49,422 nucleotides of DNA from Krasilnikovozyma curviuscula (taxonomy: Eukaryota; Basidiomycota; Tremellomycetes; Cystofilobasidiales; Mrakiaceae), in contig MVAQ01000160.1 in NCBI GenBank assembly GCA_014825775.1, positions 1-49,422 of the forward strand, in the 5' to 3' direction. This document shows, piece after piece, positions 26,643-38,454 of this stretch. Position 1 is the first letter of the stretch, and the number at the start of each line of letters is the position of its first letter. The position numbers and the translations under genes were made by a program. The notes below the pieces were generated by a model. The model was not told the origin of the DNA, searched no databases, and saw nothing but the letters and a program-made list of their open reading frames with translations.

Positions 26643-28441
26643 ATGTCTACTACTGGACTAGAAGAAGAATCCCTAAATGCCACCCTCATTGGGTATCTTT
26701 ATGCCACAGAGGTTAAAGAGGCAGTTGTAAGTCTTGTCCATCCGTGCTGTTCCAACGTCTTCATCTGCGAAACTGCCATCTTGACGCTGATTTCTTTTTA
26801 TCTCTTGGTGCACAGGGTCTACCGTGAGTGCAATTGGTTCTGCTCTGTCTCCTATGGTGTATGACTCTGAGATGGCGGTCTTGAACCAAGTTTGATCGGT
26901 AACATCTTGTCTTGGTTTGGTTTTGGATTCTTTTGTTGTCAAGTAAGTCGTGAAACCCCATGTCGCTTCATTTAATACATACGGTCAAAAGGAACAGTAC
27001 AACTTGAAACCTACTGAAAGCAACCTCTTCTGCGATTCTGGCAGGTTCTTCTTTATCTTCAGGCTTATCCTGATCGAGCAGCATGGAGGAGATACTGCGT
27101 GATCACACTTCTCCTTTGCAACCTGTGATTACGCTCTTGCAGATTCGAGACCTGTACTCTTCTTTCTCTCTTTCTCTATTTATAATATTTTGCTTCTTTT
27201 CTTCAGATGGATATTTGTGGTCCAATCCTACGTCGCATTCACAGGACTCATCACCGACTACGGCAATCTCACAGCCTACGTTGAAGTCTACTATGGTTGG
27301 GTCCAGTTCACTGCTGAGCTTTTCCTCGTGCTAATTTTCACTATATGTCAATCGGTGTACGTGCACCGCGCATATGTATTGACTGGGTCGAAGTTTGCGC
27401 TGGGCTTGCTGGGTTTATTAACGGCGGGGAGTTTCAGTGTGGGAATCGCTTGTGTGAGAATTTACTTCTCTCTCAACAGCTTGCTTGGAACTGAGAGTAC
27501 TTGTTTTGTGTTCCCGAGTTCGCAATCAACGAAGCGAATATTGGAAACTATGCGATGCTTTTCGGTCTGGGACGCACGTTCCACCTCCTTCTCAGAGCCA
27601 GACTGGTACTGTTGCTCGTTACAGACATTGGTAAGTCCTCAGCTTGCTTGAAGATGTCAAAGAGTCATATTAACTATACTTCTTGGAATAGGAATCACCA
27701 TCACCATCATCATTGGTCTCCGTCGACTTCGAAGCGATTACACCGACACGAACCGGCTTGTTTACAAAATCATCAGAGTCACTTTCGAGGCAATGATCCC
27801 ACCACTTATCTGGGTTCTCATTACTGAGATTGTAACAGAAATAAAGGCTTCTCAGCTGTACTCAACCATGTTTTAGTACGTTGCTTTTCAACTGGTCCTG
27901 CGTCTGCAAGCCAGCATTTCTGAAGGGAGTCGGTCTCTGAATTTGTAGCGCTACACTGCCTATTGTGTACTCAGCGACTCTTGTTCATACCTTACTTCTT
28001 CGAACAAAGATTAATGCTCAAGTCACTTCCAATCTTGAAGAGAATCATCGCTATGAGACAAAAAACAGAAGCATACACGTGAGTTTTCACTACTTCCTTA
28101 GATCTAGATCTAGCAAGGGGAACATCTCTAATTTTTAAAACAGCTAGATAAATTCAGATCGAGCACGTCAGCTCCTTCAATTGGCCGTAGCCAGGACTCT
28201 CGCAAGTCTTTTTTTCGTAACGTGTCGCCTTATCTAACATCGAGCTGACAACCTTCTCTTCCACTTGGACCAAGCAAAAATCCATGTCAATACGGTAGTG
28301 GAGATAGAGGAAGAGACTGATGCAGGGTTTGACCTTGAGAGCGAAGGTGACAGGAAGACTGATGGTGGACTTGATTCTTCGACTGCGCAACTCAATCCAG
28401 GCGCGTCTCTGAATCGCAAGTTTAAGAGAGAAGAGTGGTGA
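26643..28441 (+). CDS. Seven-helix membrane protein, DUF6534-like
   Basis: Integral membrane protein resembling the basidiomycete DUF6534 group; function unknown. In-phase splicing gives a short polar N-terminus, then PLIGNILSWFGFGFFCCQ (helix 1), VLLYLQAYPDRAAWRRYCVI, WIFVVQSYVAFTGLI, ELFLVLIFTICQSVYVHRAY, LGLLGLLTAGSFSVGIA, DIGITITIIIGLRRLRSDY and PPLIWVLITEIV, followed by YATLPIVYSATLVHTLLLRTK. An 8-nt exon (GGTCTACC, near 26818) is needed to bring the first helix into frame. The hydrophilic tail is acidic then basic and ends at TGA 28439-28441. The first two exons and the tail joints after 28080 are less certain. Confidence 0.7.
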
Positions 28442-28668
28442 GATTGGCTTGGAAAGGTATAGTCATGGTCGTTAATGAGGATATGATACATGACAGGTAC
28501 TGAATGTAGTATATGATTTCTGCCGATCTTATGTGGACCTCAAAATTCTTGCAAGTCTCTTTAGGTGTGAAAATCACCCTAGTAGGACGCAGATGAGGAA
28601 GGTTGAAGAAGACCCGAGAGAATTTGTTCATCCATCTAAGAGAAGTTCTAATTCTTCACCATGCGAAC

Positions 28669-30766
28669 CTAAGCAATCACACAATCCCATTTCTTCTTCT
28701 TCACTCTCTCCTTCCGTTCCGTTTCTTCAGCGTGAGAATCGATTTCAATCTTCTCCCGCAGGATCGCACCCTTCTCCTCGTCAATATGGACGATACCGAC
28801 GTCTCTCGCCCTCGCGAGACGTTCCGGAGTGACCTTGAAAGACTCTGGTAGAAGATCAGAAGAATAGGTATCTGTCTTCAAGAACTGGGCGAGGGCAGAG
28901 GTTGTTGAGAAGATCCTTGACCTGTCGCACGAAGCGAGAAGGCAGGACATCAGTTTTCATGGCAATATGTGACAGACAAGAAAAAGAAAGAAAAGACGGG
29001 TGACTAACATGCCATGTCCGTGGAACCCAGCTGCGACCCACATCCCCCTCTTACCCTCGATCTCGCCAACAACTGGAAGGACGTCCTTGACATGCGTCAG
29101 TATACCCGTCCAACATTTGCTCAGGCCCTCTCCCAACGCCTCCTCACCCCACCCTTCAAAATATTCTTTACAGTAGCTGGCGAGGAACGCTTCCCACTCA
29201 GGGATAACGGACGAGTCATCGACGACACCGTCGCGTTGCGAGTTCTGAAGGATTCCTGCGTCGACGAGGCGCTCAAAGCCGCCTCCGAGAACGATCCCTC
29301 CGCCGGGGGTCTGGACGAGATACATTCCATCCTTAAGGTTCATTGTATGTTTGAGCGCAGCGGAAGAGGAGAAGGTCGTCGGCGGGGTGATGAGGGAACA
29401 CTGTGCTAAAGTGGGAACGATGCTACGATGTCCGTAAGAGGTACAGAAATAAGGCCCTAGATTGAGGATTTAGACAGGGAAAAGAAGCAGGAATGGCGTA
29501 CTGGTGGTGCAAGTCCTCCTCGGGACTGAAGAAGTTCTTCGTGTGCGCGTTGGTCGCCAACACAACGCGTCTTGTCTTGATACTTCCTTTACTCGTTTGG
29601 ACGACCCATCCGCCTTTCTCGGATGCAGATTGGGTTATGGAGGAGACTGGCGTCCAGGAGTGGAAGGATAGCGTTGGGGAGGAGGCGAGCGCTAGGCGAA
29701 GGAGAGAGGTGCAGAGTTTGTGGCTAGATGAGAGGGTGAGAGTGAGTTGAGGTACGGACACGAAAGAGGGAGGTCAATCACGCAAGAATAGGAAGAACTG
29801 ACGAGTGGACTGAGCCTGCTGGTCGGAGATAGCACGAGTAAAGGTGCTTTAATCGTGAGACCTGGTTATGTCAAACCAAACAGGCGGAGGTTCGTGTTAG
29901 TCTAAAAGTTGACACCGATATAAGAGAGAGCATGAACTCACCTTCTTAGCTTCTTCAACATCGTAGATAAAGGTCGAGTCGTGTGAATCGGGGTCGAAGC
30001 CAAGCTCTTCTCGAGCTTTGAGCCATTCCTTGAAGTTAACTTTGGCAGAAGATGATCGATCGGCAGTTTGATGAGCTGCAAAAGGTCATAGGTATCATGG
30101 GTCAGCAAATAGAGAGACCAAATGAAAAGACTCAAGACAGTGAGCTCACTTTCGCAGAGATGACCTCTCCAGAAGTCAACCTCGACGGCAATGCCTTCCT
30201 CTTCAATGACGCCCGCAATTATCTCGAGGTTGTCCCTCTCAGCTTGAATAACCTTGGTAGCTTCCTCTCTAGTGATACCAGCCCCTCCCTCTGTGATAGG
30301 AAGCTGTAGGTTTGCCCACGAAGTGAAGGTTGCGGGACCAACGCTGGATGGGAGAAGAAAAAAAAGCGGGGGTGAGTGTCCGCCAGCACTAGAAAAAGAA
30401 TGGAATCATTGGGATCTGAGAGAGAAACGTACTGGCCTCCGTTTCTGCCTGTAGCTCCACTCCCAACATCCTGAAGTATAAACAACCTTTCAGCCCACCG
30501 TAGTCGTCTGTCCCCTGTGACACTTATCGACCTACCTTTGCCTCGACCACGACGACCCTCTTACCTTCCCCCTCCCCACCAGGTCTCGTCAGAAAGTATG
30601 CGAGAGCAGATCCCGTCATTCCAGCTCCCACAATAACAATGTCCGCGTTTTGCTCGTCCTTTGAGAGCGGTGCTTCTTTGTTGAGGGACCAGAGGGAGTT
30701 GGTTCCTCTGTTTGTCGCCTGCCAGTGTGAGACAGACGACTTGAACGACTGGGGGAACGTAGACAT
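28669..30766 (-). CDS. FAD-dependent oxidoreductase, DAO family (copy 1)
   Basis: Flavoprotein of the D-amino acid oxidase-like (DAO) fold, oxidising an amine or amino acid of unknown identity. The N-terminus has the Rossmann motif ADIVIVGAGMTGSALAYFL, an Ala/Gly-rich FAD-binding turn, and VGSGATGRNGGQ across intron 1. Later blocks: EVDFWRGHLCE, YLRPAGSVH, LLRLALASSPTLSFHSWTPV, VVLATNAHTKNFF, DGMYLVQTPGGGIVLGGGFE and AAGFHGHGM. The C-terminus is Lys-rich, ending VIA. About 520-560 residues after splicing. The first ~360 bp, intron included, match copy 2 at 38098 almost perfectly while the rest has diverged. Divergent to the Ato transporter, with 1.5 kb between. All frames can be joined without a break. 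Confidence 0.87.
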
Positions 30767-30788
30767 ATCGAAGCAACTGATACAAGGG
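30410..30788 (-). repeat. Inverted near-identical tract, copy 1
   Basis: Reverse complement of 38076-38454. Counting by eye, six mismatches and no indel in the 357 bp from the ATG inward; the tract includes intron 1. The three exon-1 differences are all synonymous. Similarity stops abruptly inside intron 2. Confidence 0.9.
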
Positions 30789-32302
30789 AGAGACGATGGT
30801 GGTTGGTAAGCATGAAGGGAACATCGCCGAGTTGTCCTCTCTTAGACGCCGGGACGGATGAGACCGGAAGAAGAGCTTCTGCAATTACAAGCAAATGGAC
30901 GAATGGGTTTGGATTTTTAAATAAATGCATCAGTCAATGATCTTCACTAGCCTGGTCAAATCGTTTTCTCTCAAAGAGAACGACTGACCGCACACCCATG
31001 TGTTTGGGACTCTACGACGCTGTCACCGACCTGAAATGATTCTTTAATGCATCTATCAGAGCAACAACTGATTAATGATATGGTAGATTTTCTAAGGACT
31101 GTTCTTATTAAAAGAAGGTACCTAGAGGGTCGGCGGCAGTTCCTTGCTTCATGTCAGACGTACGTATTCACACACCGTTCTTCTCGCCATTTGAGAATGA
31201 TCCGGTGAAGCATTGCATGGGGTCAAAATGTGCGACATTGGGTGCTTGAGTAACAGTGGTTGAATGCTGGAAGCCGCAAGCCATCGCTCCACTGTCATCT
31301 GCCTCGTCATACCGCCCTGGTGAGAATCTGCCAAGCGGTGGAGAGATGATGACGGTGGAGTTGGAGATGAAGATGAGGATGAGAATGAGAATGAGCAGAA
31401 CTATTCAGAGTAGCTCGTCAAGATGTACTAGTGCCGAAGTGAATATCCTTTTGTCTTCTTTCCAGGTTCAATGTAAACAACTTGTCGTCGCAGTTTCTCG
31501 CTCTATTTCTGCTTGCGTCAGGATCAACCATCCTTCACTCCCAAGCACTCTCTTCTCTCTCAGTGCTATGAAGCTGTCTTTCGCCCCTGTAGCTAGACCA
31601 TCGACATCCAAGACGAGAAACGAAAGACGACGTTTCTCGTTTACGTCGTCCGCCTGGGCGCGGTGTATTTTCAAAGGTTTTCGTGCCTTTCTCTCTCGAC
31701 TAAGTTCAGCAGCCGAAAAACTCCAGTTAAACGCGCACTGTTTTCACCATCGTCTTCTATCACCGCTCAAGGGGTAGATCGCTACTCGCTGTCTCTTTCT
31801 CGCGACAAGCAGCGTCGCAACATCTCGCTAGAGACTACCCGTCGCGCTCATTCTGGCCCTTCATCACCATTCTTTTCGAGTTGGTTCCATCCATCGACTA
31901 CATAGATTGGGTGCGCCGTCTGCGCCGTCTTGCGTCGAAGCCAACGACGTCACCTCCCGCCAAGTCACGAGGTTTCGAGAATTCCCACCTTAACTACGTC
32001 GCGGTAACTTCCGCCATCGTTTTAGTTGTACCTTTTTTTAGGCTTTATGGTTTATTGGTTCTGATGACCTCTCTGGCAGACAGTGCGTGGCTGTCTCTGG
32101 CCGGGTCCAAGTCTCCCCGGGTAAAAACGTACGAGAAAGAAAAGGACGATGCGTAACGCTCCCCACGGACTTGTGACCAGCGTCCTTCCTGGCCTAAAAT
32201 CTCAGCCCCACCATCATCCTCATCGTACTCCCCACCACATCCTTCCCGTATCCATCATCGATCCCAATTCTAGTGTCCCCTAACATCTCCTCCTGAACCC
32301 CA
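30767..32302. other. Long divergent intergenic region, oxidoreductase 1 to Ato transporter
   Basis: About 1.5 kb, the longest gene-free stretch. Open frames exist here (for example 31256-31777) but begin with non-ATG codons, have low-complexity composition and no recognisable domain, so I do not call them. I see an imperfect inverted repeat near 30959-30982, a GATGA/GAATGA-rich tract near 31365-31395 and a short repeat of TGCGCCGTC near 31912-31930. Likely regulatory. Confidence 0.5.
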
Positions 32303-34243
32303 ATGGCTACTACGACTGCAACCAACACGAACCCATCCACCTTGGAGAAGGGCCACGCCGGTGCTCCACTCAACGGGACCGTCTCGAACGAACAGACGCT
32401 GCACAACCAGAGAATCAGCCATGCTGTGACTCCTGGGTGAGTGCTCTTCTCTCGAAAATGTGGTTAGGAGGATATGGACGAGGGAGAAAGGAGAAGCTAA
32501 CGTATTGTTTTAACCATCGTTTGATTTTCCCGGCCCTTGTTTTTCCGGTCTTGCTTTTTGGATTGGCTCGATTGGATGGGATGATACAGAGGACACCCAG
32601 TGTGAGTACAGACACCTTCTTTCACTACACCACAGGGTCATTAAAAGGCTAAAGCTGGCTGTTCGTTCATCTTTCTCTCACCATCTTTCTGAAACGACGA
32701 TGATTACGTCCTCTGGCTCGGCTTGATGCTCCCCCAGTGACACCTCTCAACCAGGTTTCCCAGTGTTCCACAGAAGAGTAAGTGTTTCTCCCTCTGCTCT
32801 CCTGTCAGTAGTGGAGCGGAAGAAAGGAGCGGCAGAAAGGAGGACCTGCAAGCTTATTTTGACGATCTCCGCATCTCGATACCCGGCGTCCCGAACCCAC
32901 TAACATCTGCTGTTCCTCCTTCGACCACAGATCGCCAATCCGGCTCCACTAGGTCAGTCGTCTTCTTCCTTGCACTCTCCAGCTCGACCAGCTAATCTCA
33001 AGCCAAAATTTTATTGCCGCCGGTAAACCCCTCTCTCGCCCCAACCGATGATCTACCTTTGCATGAAATCAACAACCAGGTCTCTTCTCTTTCGCTTCCA
33101 CGACGTTGATCTTGTCTCTCTGCAATGTCTCGACGAGAGGAATCAACACGCCTAATGTAATCGTCGGAATGGCTATGGGTGCGTTTGTCATTTGTATTGC
33201 TCGGAACAGAGCGTTCGGCTGACCTCGTGGGGTTGCAAACAGCTTGTGGTGGTCTTGCTCAATTGCTTGCTGGCCAATGGGAGTTTGTATGTGGTAACAC
33301 TTTTGGTAAGTGCCTCTCAGATCAATTCAGAAGAGTCTTTGAGGTTGTTCTCCTGTTGGCTGCGCAAAAAGAGGACTACTGTCCCTTGATGGCTGGATGC
33401 TGACCTTCTTCTTCGATTGTGATTGTGGCTGTTAAGGCGCTACTGCTTTTACTTCATATGGTGCCTTCTGGATGTCCTTCGGTTTGATCTAGTCAGTCGC
33501 TGTTCTCCCTCTGCGGTCTTGGCCACCATAACCGACGTCGCTGATATTCTTTCCAATATATTAACCTCCTCTCTAAACTGCGTGCTACGTTATCAGCTGG
33601 CCGTCGTCAGGAATCCTCACCGCTTACACTGATGTCCCAGATCAACTCGCTACCGCCCTTGGAATCTACGTAAGGCCTTCTCCTTCCTTTCCCACCTAAC
33701 GTGGATGCTGACTTGATTGATTTTGTTGCGAATAGTTAATCACATGGTTCATTTTTACTTTCATTATGCTCCTCGCGACATTCAAGGCATCGGGCGGACT
33801 ATTCAGCGTCTTCTTCTTTTTGACGATGTATGTTTCTATCTTTCTCACTCCTTTCTATCTCCCACAACATCTCTTAATCTTCTCTTGTTGTACTGCTGCA
33901 GTACCTTCATGCTCCTCGCCATCGGTGAATTCCAAGCTTCTGCGACTACACACAAGGCTGGAGGTAAGCCAAGCCTGTCTCTCTGGTCTGCGGCCCCGCA
34001 CCCTCAGAAACCTGCAGCTCACTGACGTGTAACTCATAAACCTCGATCAGGTGCTTTTGGAATCATTACCGCCTTCTGTGCTTACTACACCGGAGCGACT
34101 GGACTGTACACCAGCGACTGTAAGATTACTCCTCTTTGTTTACTCTGCGACCGGTGGAGCATGAAGCTAATGAGTGTCTTTTGCGTATGATAGCTACCTA
34201 CTTTACCCTCCCAGCGTACAATCTGAACAGAAAGAAGGATTGA
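32303..34243 (+). CDS. Acetate/ammonium transporter, GPR1/FUN34/YaaH (Ato) family
   Basis: Six-helix plasma-membrane protein of the AceTr family (Ato1-3, Ady2 in yeast), linked to acetate uptake and ammonium export. After a polar N-terminus, the signature NPAPLGLFSFAST begins helix 1, split across the exon at 32931-32952. Later blocks: NVIVGMAMACGGLAQLLAGQWEF, GNTFGATAFTSYGAFWMSFGL, ILTAYTDVPDQLATALGIYL, FTFIMLLATFKASGG, LAIGEFQ and ITAFCAYYTGATGLYTSDSTYFTLP. The start ATG 32303 and stop TGA 34241-34243 give roughly 270-290 residues. Exons are small: 32590-32601 is 12 nt and 32738-32777 is 40 nt. The gene lies between two inverted oxidoreductases that could generate ammonia. Confidence 0.9.
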
Positions 34244-35291
34244 ACTGGATGCCCTCAATGACGGCTACTTCTTTTCGACGATCTTGTTCCAAAGCGCCTT
34301 TTGCCAGTTCTTCTTGTTTCCTTGAAGCTAATAAAAGTCTGATTTTAACAAATTTTAATCATTTCTTCTTCTGAAGAATTTTAACATGTATATACTTCTT
34401 TTTTGATCACATTTAGAAGAATTTAAGTACTTTTGATGTTCTTTAATGGCTCGACTACTTAATTTTACATACTGATAGCGATAGCCCTTTCTTTCTCTAT
34501 GCGTTTCCTGAATCAACGAGTCTTCTGTTATATCAATACTCTAAGTTTAACATTCAGCTCGGGCATGATGAAGATTTCATCTCCTCTTCAATTGCGGTGA
34601 CGTTTTCGTCGCTGACTAGACCCAGTCATTCGTGAATATTAAACCTACCAAACTGAACTCCTGATGGAAGGTGAGATAGAAGCAGTTGCAATCTCAGGGC
34701 CTCCATTTCCCAATTAGTTGCAAGATTTAACGATTTCTGCTCCGCGTAGACACCGGGTCCGAAAAACATGTTGAGCTGTACAGAGCGGAAGATAGACTTA
34801 TGCTGAAAGAGCTGCATCTTTTACCCCAATACGCAAGAGCAGTGAGTCGGAAGTATGTGAAGCAGAAAGGCGCCAACAAGGACGACGAGCAGGTGATGTT
34901 GGTGAGGCGATGATGGGATGAAAGGAGGTTGGTGGGCGGTTAATCGACACATTGTACAAGGTATCTACCATCCGAGTTGGAAGGTGCCTGTACACTTGTG
35001 TGTGTGAAAGAATGAACTGACGAGGTGTGCGAGTCGGCGGCTTCAAGCGTCGTCTTGAGGCGAGACCCTGCTTGCGGACCCTGCTTGCGAGGTTATACAT
35101 TTAGTAGCCATAACATCTTATTCGTTGACTCCAGAGTGTGAGGCTTATAATCTCAGATGTCGCTGTAAAGAGCTGAAAAATTAGCTTGACAATTTCAGGA
35201 ATCACCAGGCTGGGTTGAAGCGGTGAGAGGAAGGGTGCGATTCCAACGACAGCTTTCGCTTTGGACGGTAACTTCTGTTAGGTACATCGTG
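34244..35291. other. Intergenic, Ato transporter to MFS transporter
   Basis: About 1 kb. The first 300 bp are A/T-rich with GAAGAATTT repeats and would hold the Ato 3' end. A perfect tandem 13-mer lies at 35064-35089. Minus-strand frames here are short and unsupported. No gene called. Confidence 0.5.
35064..35089. repeat. Tandem 13-bp duplication
   Basis: Two adjacent perfect copies of GACCCTGCTTGCG in the MFS gene upstream region. Confidence 0.85.
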
Positions 35292-37927
35292 ATGACTGTT
35301 GGAGAGAGAACCCCACTGTTGAGCGGAAACCCACCGACGAGCCCAACAAAGAAATCAGATGCCGAGCTATCGAAGAAACACTTCGTCCTGCTTTTCAGTC
35401 AGTCTCTCTCTTCATTCACTTCTCTTCACGAACTATTCTGATTATCTTGTATCTATTCTAAGTTGGTATCTGGAGCTCAGCATTTCTGTGTGGGGTCAGT
35501 CACCTTTCATACCTTCTGTGCCTCGAAGGGATTCCGGATAGCTGTAGCTTAAGCCCTTCTGCCCCGATGTCCCCCTCCTTCCTCTTTAGCTGGATGGAAC
35601 GATTGTAGCTGTTATTTCGTCTGCTATCGCTTCGTCATTTGAGTGAGAGCCATTCCTTCGATCACACACATGCTTATATCACTCACACTTCCTCTTCGCG
35701 TGTCCTGCAGAGACGCAGAGCTCTCCTCCTGGCTCGGTTCGTCCCATTCCCATACATTGTCCTTCTCTTTCCAAAACCCACCTTTGCCTATCGAAGCTCC
35801 CTACCGCGCCTCATGCTCTCTATACTGACCAACGCTCTTCTCCGCTACCAGGTACCTCCTTTCTTCTCTCAGTTTGCGCCTTTACACCACTCTACGCTCC
35901 CCTTATCAAAGCCCTAGGAAGACGCACCTCTATCCTTCTTGCTCTGACGCTCTTCGGAGGAGGAACCGTCTTGTGTGGGTTGGCGCCCAACATGTATTGC
36001 TTACTCGTACACCTTCTCATAAGATTTGTTCTTGAAACAATTGAAGCTAACCAGATCTGGTCTAACAGGCAATGCGAGCTATTTCAGGTGCCGGAGGAGG
36101 CGGGGTCGTTGTCGTGGGGTCTGTTATTACCAGTGGTGGGTCTCAAAAAGAATTTGCAAATTCTTCTCTAGATAGCCATCATAATAACTCAAATTCTCGA
36201 ATGAAAACAGACCATGTCCCCCTCAGCAACAGAGGGCTATACCAGGGACTTGCAAACGTGGTTTTCGGACTCGGGTGCGCCCTCTGCATTGCTTCTCCTT
36301 CACATCAACCTCTAACTTCTCTCTCTCTCTCTCTCTCTCTTCCACCAGAGCGGCTATTGGTGCACCCTTAGGAGGATTCCTTACAGATTACGTCGGATGG
36401 CGATACTCTTTTATTTTCCAGCTCGTCCCCCTCGTCGTTGCGTTCATGCTGCTGAGCATGTACGTTGTTGAGCCCCCCACTCCTCCTTCAACTACCTACA
36501 CAGGTGCTACAGTTTGGCAAAAACTGCGTGCCATCGATTATCTTGGGTGCCTCTTGCTGCTCGTGGGGATTGGTGGGTTCTTGATCGGGTGCTCTTTGAA
36601 AACTACACTTGATGTTCCGTGGAGCGACGGCCGGGTCGTTGGGTTGCTCGTTACAAGCGCGGTTGGGATGGTCGTTTTGTGCGTGAACGAGCTTCACTGG
36701 GCTACACAGCCCATTTTGCCTATCGGGCTGCTATCTCAGGTTAGTGGTCTATCTTCAACATCAGCGCATCAAAGTTGCGCACCAGAATCAGTTGCTCATC
36801 GACTCTCCGCTACTCTCACTTTCCAGCGAACAGCATTTTGTGTCTCAATGGGTAACTTTCTATTAGCTGTTCTTCTGTTCAGTATCATGTACAACGTACC
36901 CCTCGTACGTCTCTCCGAGCTACTGTCCCTTCTCCCATATTTCATTGACTAATGCGACATTCTTTTATTAAAATAAACAGTTCTTCACTTCAGTTCTCCT
37001 CCGCTCCAACACCAACGCCGGTTTTCACGTCCTCCCTGCACCCTTCCTCAGCGCAGCCGGCAGCGTTCTGGCAGGCATTTACATGAAACGTACCGGTGTG
37101 TACTATACGTCCACAGTCCTATCGTGTGTCATTTCCATCATCGCGATGGGACTACTTTTGAGCTGGAGTAAAGATACACCAGAGTGGGTGTTGTATGTCA
37201 GCGTCCCGCCGGGGTACTTTGGGATCGCTTGGTTTGCGACGACGACGTTGTTGGCACTGATTGCGAGCGTTGAAAGAGAGGAGATCCCGATGGTTACGGG
37301 ATTGAGCTACTTATTCAGGTGAGTAGATGTGACCTTCCTCTCTGATACTGTCAAGGTAGTAACTGATCATGGCATCTACCTTTTCGGAAGAACCTCTGGT
37401 CAAGTCGTACGTGGTTCTCGTTTCTGTCCTGTCATCTTCCATATCTCACCCCGTGTTCCACTTTTCTTAATTCATATCATTCAAATATAGATTGGTGTCT
37501 CTCTCACAGGTACCCTCACCCAATCGCTTCTTCAATCCTCTCTCTCGTCGCGCATTACCGGAACGTTCCCTTTACCCTCTGGCGAAACGCTCTCCTCCTC
37601 TCAGATCATCTCCAATATTCGACACTCGATAGATTACGTCCATACTCTTCCTGCTGAGTTACAAGAGAAGGCCACGGATGCGTGGGCAGACGCTCTCAAG
37701 GTAGTTTTCATCGGACAGATCGTTGTTGCAGTTCTAATGCTGCTTGTGACTGTACCTGTGCAAGAGTTTGGTGAGTATGACGATTTTGTTCTCGTATCGG
37801 TAAGTCAGAGCTGAATTATTGATTTATTTTCCTTAAAGAACTTCCGGAAACTGTTCAAACGCCTGTGAAGCCAGTGCTGCAGGGGCAAAATCGCTCAGAG
37901 GAGGAGGATGTAGAGAGGATAGTCTGA
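35292..37927 (+). CDS. MFS transporter, vacuolar amino acid (VBA/Fnx) type, DHA2 subfamily
   Basis: Proton-coupled transporter with about 14 helices. The start MTVGERTPLLSG carries an acidic dileucine motif (ERTPLL) typical of vacuolar sorting, so I place it at the vacuole. Motifs: LDGTIVAVISSAIASSF at helix 1, YGRLCDALGRRTS (motif A, loop 2-3), AISGAGGGG with the following helix, GAAIGAPLGGFLTDYVGWRYSF and FLIGCSLKTT. Together these resemble Fnx1/Fnx2 and Vba transporters of basic or other amino acids. The intron before GAAIG ends with a (TC)12 tract. The C-terminus is EEEDVERIV, stop TGA 37925-37927. The 2.6-kb gene sits 170 bp upstream of oxidoreductase copy 2, same strand. Substrate is inference; a drug-efflux role is possible. 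Confidence 0.87.
36318..36341. repeat. (TC)12 microsatellite in MFS intron
   Basis: Twelve TC units immediately before the CACCAG acceptor, so it forms an unusually long polypyrimidine tract. Confidence 0.85.
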
Positions 37928-38075
37928 ATTTCGATAGGAGATTCGTTTAGATGCGGTATAGAATACTTTGTATTTACCAAGAGTTAAGCGCTTTCGTCGT
38001 GGCGCTCTGCGGTCTTTCCCGAACACTCATTGAAAGCCATTTCCTGTTTCCCGGCTACCGTCTTTCTTCTTCCCT

Positions 38076-38454
38076 CCCTTATATCAGTTGCTTCGATATG
38101 TCTACGTTCCCCCAGTCGTTCAAGTCGTCTGTCTCACACTGGCAGGCGACTAACAGAGGAACCAACTCCCTCTGGTCCCTCAACAAAGAAGCACCGCTCT
38201 CAAAGGACGAGCAGAACGCGGACATTGTTATTGTGGGAGCTGGAATGACGGGATCTGCTCTCGCATACTTTCTGACGAGACCTGGTGGGGAGGGGGAAGG
38301 TAAGAGGGTTGTCGTGGTCGAGGCAAAGGTAGGTCGATAAGTGTCACAGGGGACAGACGACTACGGTGGGCTGATGGGTTGTTTATACTTCAGGATGTTG
38401 GGAGTGGAGCTACAGGCAGAAACGGAGGCCAGTGCGTTTCTCTCTCAGATCCCA
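38076..38454 (+). repeat. Inverted near-identical tract, copy 2
   Basis: Partner of 30410-30788. It covers about 20 bp of leader, exon 1, intron 1, exon 2 and the start of intron 2, then similarity ends sharply. Confidence 0.9.

Noticed and set aside
31256..31777. 173-codon open frame between oxidoreductase 1 and the Ato gene
   Set aside because: It begins with GTG, has Met/Arg and Ser-rich low-complexity composition, no splice-supported extension and no domain I recognise.
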